Made by a program: the position numbers and the translations under genes
Source of the DNA: UBA2287 sp037442025
Lineage (GTDB): Bacteria > Bacteroidota > Bacteroidia > Bacteroidales > Tenuifilaceae
Direction: 5' to 3'
DNA: 41,412 nucleotides
Assembly (NCBI GenBank): GCA_037442025.1
Contig: JBBIRB010000025.1
Coordinates: 1-41,412, forward strand
In this document: piece after piece, positions 36,179 to 41,412 of the stretch
Layout of the letters: each line of letters begins with the position of its first letter
Position numbering within the stretch: the stretch's first letter is position 1
The notes under the pieces: generated by a model
The model's database searches: none
Told to the model about the DNA's origin: nothing
The model's input: only the letters and a program-made list of their open reading frames with translations

Positions 36179-36400
36179 CTAATACTCGTCTTCGTTAAAG
36201 AAAAAATCTTCCTTTGTGGGATAATCGGGCCAAATATCTTCAATGCTTTCGTATATTTCCCCCTCATCTTCAAGTTCCTGAAGATTTTCAATTACTTCTA
36301 AAGGCGCTCCAGAGCGGATAGCAAAGTCAATTAACTCCTCTTTTGTTGCTGGCCATGGAGCATCTTCAAGTTTCGATGCAAGTTCAAGTGTCCAGTACAT
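36179..36400 (-). CDS. DUF2795 family protein
   Basis: This 73-residue acidic protein (MYWTLELASKLEDAPWPATK at the start, ending F-F-F-N-E-D-E-Y) matches the short, strongly conserved DUF2795 proteins of Bacteroidota. The sequence contains W-P-A-T-K-E-E-L and R-S-G-A-P-L-E-V-I. It is probably cytoplasmic and of unknown role. TATATTTG at 36468-36461 on the minus strand is a possible -7 element 60 bp upstream, with no clear -33. Confidence 0.88.
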   Translation of the reverse strand: MYWTLELASKLEDAPWPATKEELIDFAIRSGAPLEVIENLQELEDEGEIYESIEDIWPDYPTKEDFFFNEDEY

Positions 36401-36482
36401 AAATCTACTTTTTAGGCTATTGTGTTGATTAACAGGGTTTTATAAAAATATGTATTAATGCAAATATAGAAAAAAATGTAAA

Positions 36483-37031
36483 CTATACTCTAGGTTGCCA
36501 TTTAATTTGTTCCAAATTATGAAATTTTGCAATGAAACCTGACGTTACGAAAAGATAATCGCTTAACCTATTTAAATATTTTATAACATTCTCAGGTACG
36601 GGAGTCTCTTCGTATAATTGGGCTACCAATCGTTCGGCTCTGCGGCAAATGGTACGTGCTACATGGCAAGTAGATACTGCCTTATGCCCTCCGGGCAAAA
36701 CAAATGAGGTAAGCGGTTCTAACTCTGCCTCCATAGCATCAATTTCCCTTTCAAGAAATTCAATATCGGAATAGGGTAAAGGAGGTATTTTCACCTTGCA
36801 GACGGTACAGTCGGCGGCCAGAATTGAAGCGCAGGTCATTAGCCGATCGAGTACCTCCAAAAGGGAATCTTTACTACGCTGGGGAATTTCATTATCCCTA
36901 AGCAATGCAACAAAGGCCATAAGTTCATCAATAGTTCCGTAAGCCTCTATGCGTTTATGGTATTTGGGAACACGCTTTCCGCCTATTAGCGAAGTTGCAC
37001 CCTTATCGCCAGTTTTGGTGTAAATTTTCAT
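36483..37031 (-). CDS. Cob(I)yrinic acid a,c-diamide adenosyltransferase, PduO type
   Basis: This 182-residue enzyme would transfer the adenosyl group of ATP to cob(I)alamin to form coenzyme B12. PduO-type motifs are present: T-G-D-K-G-A-T (7-13), K-R-I-E-A-Y-G-T-I-D-E-L (26-37), the F-V-L-P-G-G segment near 111 and A-R-T-I-C-R-R-A-E-R near 125-134, which carries the ATP-binding arginines. Length matches the family. The gene is flanked by no other cobalamin genes. An inverted repeat in its leader overlaps the start codon. Confidence 0.93.
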   Translation of the reverse strand: MKIYTKTGDKGATSLIGGKRVPKYHKRIEAYGTIDELMAFVALLRDNEIPQRSKDSLLEVLDRLMTCASILAADCTVCKVKIPPLPYSDIEFLEREIDAMEAELEPLTSFVLPGGHKAVSTCHVARTICRRAERLVAQLYEETPVPENVIKYLNRLSDYLFVTSGFIAKFHNLEQIKWQPRV

Positions 37032-37073
37032 GCGTTTTGCTTTTAACTGATAAGTTTACTGTGAAAAACGCAT
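37030..37073 (-). promoter_or_regulatory. Leader inverted repeat overlapping the start of the adenosyltransferase
   Basis: The arms AAAACGCAT (37065-37073) and ATGCGTTTT (37030-37038) are perfectly complementary over nine bases and separated by 26 bp. On the minus-strand transcript the 3' arm covers the first bases of the start codon, so a folded hairpin could hide the start. No longer riboswitch structure is visible. Confidence 0.35.
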
Positions 37074-37118
37074 AGTTTGAAAGGATGTTTAAAAAAAAAT
37101 AAAATAAATAAAACATAT

Positions 37119-37850
37119 TTACTCATTCAAAACAACCTTTTGCCTCCTAACAGGGTTTGGGTTCACCTCATCGGTTTCGATTAAACCATCGCGAAGCCGG
37201 ACAATACGGCGAGCATGACGAGCAATATCCTCCTCGTGAGTAACTACTATTATGGTATTACCCTGCTCATAAATATCTTCGAACAAGTTCATAATATCGA
37301 TAGATGTTTTTGAATCGAGATTACCAGTTGGCTCATCGGCCAATATTATTGATGGGTTGTTAACCAATGCCCTTGCCAAGGCAACCCGTTGTCGCTGTCC
37401 GCCCGAAAGTTCATTGGGTTTATGCTCTATTCGGTCGCTTAAACTTACATTTCCCAAAGCCAATTCGGCAAGTTTAACCCGTTCATTTTTGGGATAACCA
37501 GCGTAAATTAGTGGTAACATAACATTTTCGAGTGCCGAATAGCGAGGTAGCAGGTTGAATGTTTGAAATACGAATCCAATCTCCTTGTTTCTTATTTCGG
37601 CCAGTTCGTCATCAACCATTTTGCTCACGTCGGTACCGTTAAGAATGTATGTTCCATCGGTAGGCGTATCGAGGCAGCCGAGAATATTCATAAGGGTTGA
37701 TTTGCCCGAACCCGAAGGCCCCATGATGGCAACATATTCATTTTTATGTATGGTTAACGAAACCCCTTCGAGGGCTTTTACCACTACTGTTCCAACCTTG
37801 TAATATTTCTTTATGTTGGTTATGTCTATTAGAATACTGTTCTTATTCAT
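37119..37850 (-). CDS. ABC transporter ATP-binding protein, LolD/MacB type
   Basis: This 243-residue ATPase contains Walker A GPSGSGKST (44-52), Q-loop Q96, signature LSGGQRQ (148-154), Walker B I-L-A-D-E-P (169-174) and the switch histidine H205. The length and the P-T-G-N-L-D-S segment place it in the MacB/LolD/FtsE-like group that powers envelope export of lipoproteins, macrolides or peptides. The permease gene is not adjacent: the neighbours are a methyltransferase and the adenosyltransferase, so its partner must lie elsewhere. Confidence 0.9.
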   Translation of the reverse strand: MNKNSILIDITNIKKYYKVGTVVVKALEGVSLTIHKNEYVAIMGPSGSGKSTLMNILGCLDTPTDGTYILNGTDVSKMVDDELAEIRNKEIGFVFQTFNLLPRYSALENVMLPLIYAGYPKNERVKLAELALGNVSLSDRIEHKPNELSGGQRQRVALARALVNNPSIILADEPTGNLDSKTSIDIMNLFEDIYEQGNTIIVVTHEEDIARHARRIVRLRDGLIETDEVNPNPVRRQKVVLNE

Positions 37851-37903
37851 AGCAAAAATTTTGTTGAAAGTACATCTTTTTATAATTGCACAATGTTTAC
37901 GAA

Positions 37904-38686
37904 CTAATAAAAAATATTAAAATGCTGCTTAATTATTCCCTTTCGAAAGAAAACTATGCCCATTCGGAAAAGGTCGATACTTATAGTAACACTCTCGTTG
38001 CTTACAATTTGTTGCCATGCCTTAAACATATCGTTGCTCCAACGTATATCGTCGAAAACAAAAACACTACCCTCATGTACCTTACCAAGGCACATTTCAA
38101 AATTAGCCATGGTTGCATGGTAAGTATGGTCACCATCGAAGAAAACCAAATCCAAGCTGATTGAATCTCTTAAAACCTTGGGCAGTTCCGAGTCGAAACT
38201 ACCCTGAACAACATTCACATTAAACAATCCCAATTTTATTAAATTATCAATTGCCAGCTGGCAACGGGTTTCATCGCCCTCAATGGTTATAACGCTTGCT
38301 AAAGGTGCACTCGAAGCTAAATACATGGTACCAACTCCCAACGAAGTTCCTAATTCCAGAATATTACGAGCCGAAACCCACTGGGCCAAATTAAAAAGCA
38401 ATTTCCCATATTTCTTGGGCACTGCCTGACGCGAAATAACACTTCGAACCGACTGAATAGAGGAAGTGTTTGCAGAACCTGCGCCATAGGGACTGCTAGG
38501 CAGCATTATATTGGATGCTTTAATGCTATCAATATACTTATCTATTGATTTTAGCACCGGTTTATTCGATTTATTTGAAAGAACCTTTTGTGTAAAATCG
38601 AATACGAATGGGGAATGAATGCCATGGCCCCTACCCGACTTCGAATTAATAAGATAGACGAAATATTGTAATGTGAGTTTAAACAT
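37904..38686 (-). CDS. Class I SAM-dependent methyltransferase (O-methyltransferase-like)
   Basis: This 260-residue protein has a family N-terminus with R-G-H-G-I-H-S-P-F-V-F-D (19-30), the SAM-binding motif I-L-E-L-G-T-S-L-G (109-117), the acidic loop T-I-E-G-D near 134 and F-F-D-G-D-H near 182-187. It resembles Methyltransf_24 O-methyltransferases but the substrate is unknown. The start at 38686 is chosen because an in-frame ATG at 38740 adds 18 residues absent from the usual family N-terminus. It lies 53 bp upstream of the ABC ATPase gene and may be cotranscribed with it. Confidence 0.8.
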   Translation of the reverse strand: MFKLTLQYFVYLINSKSGRGHGIHSPFVFDFTQKVLSNKSNKPVLKSIDKYIDSIKASNIMLPSSPYGAGSANTSSIQSVRSVISRQAVPKKYGKLLFNLAQWVSARNILELGTSLGVGTMYLASSAPLASVITIEGDETRCQLAIDNLIKLGLFNVNVVQGSFDSELPKVLRDSISLDLVFFDGDHTYHATMANFEMCLGKVHEGSVFVFDDIRWSNDMFKAWQQIVSNESVTISIDLFRMGIVFFRKGIIKQHFNIFY

Positions 38687-38803
38687 TGAAGTTCTATTTG
38701 AAAATACAACGCAATAGTAATGAATAATTCGTTCGAACATCCCCCGTTGTAATTGTTTCTGATTTTTTTATATCTTACGGTAATGAAATAAAAATCTTTG
38801 GCA

Positions 38804-40939
38804 ATGAAAACCAACACCCAAAAGTCTTTGCTTGTCCTTGTCGTTCTTTCCCTTCCTTTTTTTCTCCTTTACCAATGCAAGCAACTTGAAAACGAAACTT
38901 TAATAGAACTGAAACGGATCGGACTGGTTGGTGAGGAAATCTCTGCCGAAAATTTTTATAAGGGTATTGCTCCCAAAAATTTTCGGCCGCTTTCGGGGGC
39001 TAAATACAAACCCTCGTTCAACGATGATCCGGGCATACCCGCACAGTGCTGGATTGAAACAGGTTACGGAACACAGAATGCCTGTAAATATTGCCATACC
39101 GACTACCTTGCCAGCATTGAGCATGGAAATGCATACCCTATTGGCGAAGACCAAATAACCTACAGTTTTCCAACGGCCAACTTGAATCGCATTCTTTGGC
39201 AAAATATTATTTATCCCGAAAAAATTGAAGAGAGGCTAAATGCCGAAGGCATTAATTTACCCAACCCAAACGATGTACAATACGTTCGAACCGACAATTG
39301 GCAACCAACCTTCAGGAAAGCCCGTGCAAATGGCAATACCCAGTGGATAAATGCAAATGCGAGACACAAAAGTTTTATCCTTTTCCCTGCACTCAACCCC
39401 TTGCATTTGTTTCCTTTTAACCCTTCAAATCCAACTAGTAATGGCAAGCATGGTTATATCGATCCCGAAGGGTTTATTCGCAGTGAAACCAACGAGTATA
39501 CCGGCTGGCGGGCTATTAACTTCTTTCCTTATGCCATTTTCACCCCTTTAACGGGCAGCGTGAGCGGAATCTACATCCGGCTTCCCAAGGAGTTTATGAG
39601 TTCCAATGGAGAATTCTCTGTTGAAGTATACAAGGAAAACCTCCAGCTGCTCGAAATGAACATTAAAAATGAACCGTTTGGCAGCACTCACTATAAGGGC
39701 GATGCCTCTGCATTTAAAGTTAAGAAAGGATTTTACCCTGTTGGTACCGAGTTTGCCCATCCGTTGCATTACGTCGATCTTTTTGCCGATGGTGAAGTTG
39801 GAACAAATGTCGACGGAGCTGAAAGTAACTCGGAAATTCAGTACGAATTCCCCGGAACCCGCTCAAAAAGGGTTAAAGAGATTCGCTACATGTATAAATG
39901 GAAGGATGTGGAATTAATCGACATTGCTCTGCCTAACGAAGATGATACGCCGAATGGTATTGCAAATGGGTTCGAAAACTACTTGGGCCGCGAGGGCCAA
40001 GGTTGGGTTGATAATGGCGCAGGATGGATCCTTGCCGCATACATTGAGAATCGCAATGGTGAACTGAGGCCCCAAACCACTGAGGAGTTGGCCCAATGCA
40101 TTGGTTGCCATGCAAAAGTAGGCAATACTATCGATGCAGTTTGGTCGTTTCAGCGCAAACTTCCCGGCCTCGAGGGTTGGGCCGATATGCACTATGGGCG
40201 CTACGACTCGAAACGGCCGAACGAAACCTATTTGAACGATTATTTGAATATTGGCTCAGGCATGGGCGAATTGGGGTACTTCTTTCATTCGGTTGTTGGT
40301 GCCGACTTGTACGGTTTAATGCCCAACGAAATTCGAACCGAGCTGTATTGTTTTGCAATGCAGCACAAACTAGTTGAAATGCTTAGGCTTAAATACCCAA
40401 TTGATGAAATTTTAAGCGATGAAATATTAAAGAATCTTTCGAAGGAAGAGAGAAAGCCACGACTAATGGAGCGTCAAAAAATTATGAGATACTACACAAA
40501 AAATCGAGCCTACCTCCAGCAGAACAACTCGAATGGAGATTTCTTTTTAAAGGGAAATATCTTCTACCCTACTCTCGAAACCATGAAGGCAAACATACAG
40601 GGATACAGAAAAATAGTTCTCGATCAAAGTTTCAATTTGGGTAAGGACCTTTTTGGGAGTGTTGCCGATAATATTCCCTTTACCTTCCGCTCCGATGGTA
40701 CAGTTAAGGATGAAAATGGTAGGATAATTCCCACTGGTCATGTTATTTATAGCCGACCCTACAATAAAAACGGAATTGGAATAACTCCAACTGGTATTGT
40801 TGAAGGCGATGCGATTGATAGTAAGGGAAACTACGTTGAGGAATACACCGAGGAAGATGTTCGTACGGGCAGGATTACTTTTACTGGAACTCTCGATTTA
40901 CTATACAATCCAATATTAAGTGGTATTAAACTAAAATAA
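38804..40939 (+). CDS. Exported cytochrome c-like protein with two CxxCH haem sites
   Basis: This 711-residue protein has an N-terminal hydrophobic segment (about 8-23) ending at L-L-Y-Q-C; the cysteine could be lipidated, though glutamine before it is unusual. Two haem-binding motifs are present: C94-K-Y-C-H98 and C432-I-G-C-H436. The sequence between and after them is not a standard cytochrome fold that I can name. It probably acts in the periplasm or on the surface as an electron-transfer protein or enzyme. A TTG at 38798 is an in-frame alternative start. A weak promoter (TTG-N21-TATCTTAC, 38747-38778) precedes it. No other cytochrome or c-maturation gene is in the window. Confidence 0.8.
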   Translation: MKTNTQKSLLVLVVLSLPFFLLYQCKQLENETLIELKRIGLVGEEISAENFYKGIAPKNFRPLSGAKYKPSFNDDPGIPAQCWIETGYGTQNACKYCHTDYLASIEHGNAYPIGEDQITYSFPTANLNRILWQNIIYPEKIEERLNAEGINLPNPNDVQYVRTDNWQPTFRKARANGNTQWINANARHKSFILFPALNPLHLFPFNPSNPTSNGKHGYIDPEGFIRSETNEYTGWRAINFFPYAIFTPLTGSVSGIYIRLPKEFMSSNGEFSVEVYKENLQLLEMNIKNEPFGSTHYKGDASAFKVKKGFYPVGTEFAHPLHYVDLFADGEVGTNVDGAESNSEIQYEFPGTRSKRVKEIRYMYKWKDVELIDIALPNEDDTPNGIANGFENYLGREGQGWVDNGAGWILAAYIENRNGELRPQTTEELAQCIGCHAKVGNTIDAVWSFQRKLPGLEGWADMHYGRYDSKRPNETYLNDYLNIGSGMGELGYFFHSVVGADLYGLMPNEIRTELYCFAMQHKLVEMLRLKYPIDEILSDEILKNLSKEERKPRLMERQKIMRYYTKNRAYLQQNNSNGDFFLKGNIFYPTLETMKANIQGYRKIVLDQSFNLGKDLFGSVADNIPFTFRSDGTVKDENGRIIPTGHVIYSRPYNKNGIGITPTGIVEGDAIDSKGNYVEEYTEEDVRTGRITFTGTLDLLYNPILSGIKLK

Positions 40940-40950
40940 ACAATTTTTGG

Positions 40951-41006
40951 CTACGCCCGCTACCGCGCCTGCCTAGTCGGCAGACAGGCGTGTCCTCACG
41001 CGTGGT
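40951..41006. repeat. GC-rich hairpin (REP-like) between the cytochrome gene and the IS element
   Basis: The stretch contains CGCCTGCC at 40966-40973 with GGCAG at 40979-40983 and CAGGCG at 40985-40990 (nested inverted repeats), then the perfect palindrome CACGCGTG at 40997-41004. It is much richer in G+C than its surroundings. Only one copy is in the window, so repeat status rests on its structure and IS-side position. Confidence 0.4.
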
Positions 41007-41412
41007 AAACAATCAAAGAAGTTATTTATATTTGCTTTCATTAGTGTTGCGTTATAAGTCGAATAAATTCAGTTGATTATAGATATCTTTGATTTCATTG
41101 TTCTTTGAAAAGTTTGTAAGCAGCTCATTCATTGGTGTTTTGTCAAAAACTGAGACGCTCAGGATTTGTGTAATTTCGTACAATGAAAGGTCACTTTTTA
41201 GCTGTTTTTTAGCGTAGGCTATCAGCAGGTAAGTGCAGACAGCGATCCAAATTTGGGTTTTGACAGCGTTAGGCGAGGTTCCCCAGAACGTTTTTATTCG
41301 TAAGTGTTGTTTAATCCACTTAAAGAACAGTTCAATCTGCCATCGGCTTTTGTAGAGCATCGCTATCGTTAACGCATCAACCTCAAAGTTGTTTGTCAAA
41401 AAGACGATTATT
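41007..41412 (-). mobile_element. IS4-family insertion sequence, one end only
   Basis: The window's right edge cuts into an IS carrying an IS4-type transposase. The outer boundary is not certain: the sequence 41007-41051 (between the hairpin and the transposase stop) would hold the terminal inverted repeat, but the second end is outside the window so it cannot be paired. Confidence 0.55.
41052..41412 (-). CDS. IS4-family transposase, C-terminal part (continues past the window edge)
   Basis: About 120 residues are visible and the frame remains open to the edge of the window. The segment Y-K-S-R-W-Q-I-E-L-F-F-K-W-I-K carries the YREK signature Y-(2)-R-(3)-E-(6)-K of IS4 DDE transposases, with the third acidic residue E. 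It ends with a normal stop at 41052. Whether the full element is intact cannot be judged. The TTG at 41399 is an internal leucine codon rather than a start. Confidence 0.88.
   Translation of the reverse strand, partial: IIVFLTNNFEVDALTIAMLYKSRWQIELFFKWIKQHLRIKTFWGTSPNAVKTQIWIAVCTYLLIAYAKKQLKSDLSLYEITQILSVSVFDKTPMNELLTNFSKNNEIKDIYNQLNLFDL

Noticed and set aside
37032..37118. Possible cobalamin (AdoCbl) riboswitch before the adenosyltransferase
   Set aside because: The leader is under 90 bp and has only one hairpin; a cobalamin riboswitch needs about 200 nt and a B12 box, which is not seen.
37886..38164. Open reading frame of 92 codons on the plus strand
   Set aside because: It lies almost wholly opposite the methyltransferase gene, which has clear SAM-binding motifs, and has no recognisable pattern of its own.
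1..41412. CRISPR array, tRNA or rRNA genes, prophage or defence island
   Set aside because: Reading both strands showed no regularly spaced repeats, no tRNA-like cloverleaf, no rRNA sequence, and no phage or restriction genes; the only mobile DNA is the IS4 fragment.

Overview
The window looks like a chromosomal segment of a Bacteroidota bacterium, probably Bacteroidales/Marinilabiliales-like. The reasons are a secreted amylase with a C-terminal type IX secretion (Por) sorting domain, a TonB-dependent receptor paired with a DUF4249 lipoprotein, a DUF2795 protein, several outer-membrane beta-barrels ending in aromatic residues, A-rich start regions without Shine-Dalgarno motifs, and promoters of the TTG-N20-TAnnTTTG type. 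Most of it is ordinary core genome. The only mobile DNA is an IS4-type transposase cut by the right edge. No tRNA, rRNA, CRISPR array or prophage was found, and no gap between genes exceeds about 230 bp.

Layout. 1-4.2 kb: a small membrane protein, a beta-barrel, a DMT-family transporter, a YigZ/IMPACT protein and pyrBI (pyrimidine synthesis). 4.3-8.4 kb: the type IX-secreted GH13 amylase and a PagL-like lipid A deacylase. 8.5-11 kb: a Tat-type DUF362 protein and a fused NapH-NapG-like polyferredoxin. 11-17.8 kb (minus strand): an SRPBCC/GyrI-like protein, a PIF1-type helicase with HRDC and HTH domains, and an M16 zinc protease lipoprotein. 18-23.3 kb: a VOC protein, then a tight envelope operon of two paralogous beta-barrels, an unlisted 47-aa membrane protein, a TonB-dependent receptor and a DUF4249 lipoprotein. 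23.4-26.3 kb: an SPFH-GYF protein, a double zinc-ribbon membrane protein and a membrane-anchored degenerate receiver domain. 26.5-28.5 kb: htpG. 28.7-36.1 kb: guaB followed by three SurA-type chaperone genes and an OstA/LptA-like protein, one probable operon for outer-membrane biogenesis. 36.2-38.7 kb (minus strand): DUF2795, cobalamin adenosyltransferase, a LolD/MacB-type ATPase and a SAM methyltransferase. 38.8-40.9 kb: an orphan c-type cytochrome with two CxxCH sites. The right edge carries a hairpin repeat and the IS4 transposase fragment.

Envelope work dominates: SurA-like chaperones and OstA would help build the outer membrane, the M16 protease, PagL-like enzyme and receptors would sit in it, and the SPFH/zinc-ribbon pair resembles the Bacillus YdjG/YdjI partners of PspA. 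The best candidates for something undescribed are the SPFH-zinc ribbon-pseudoreceiver cluster, the NapH-NapG fusion next to DUF362, and the barrel/47-aa/TonB receptor operon. All functions are inferred from reading the sequence; no database search was run.
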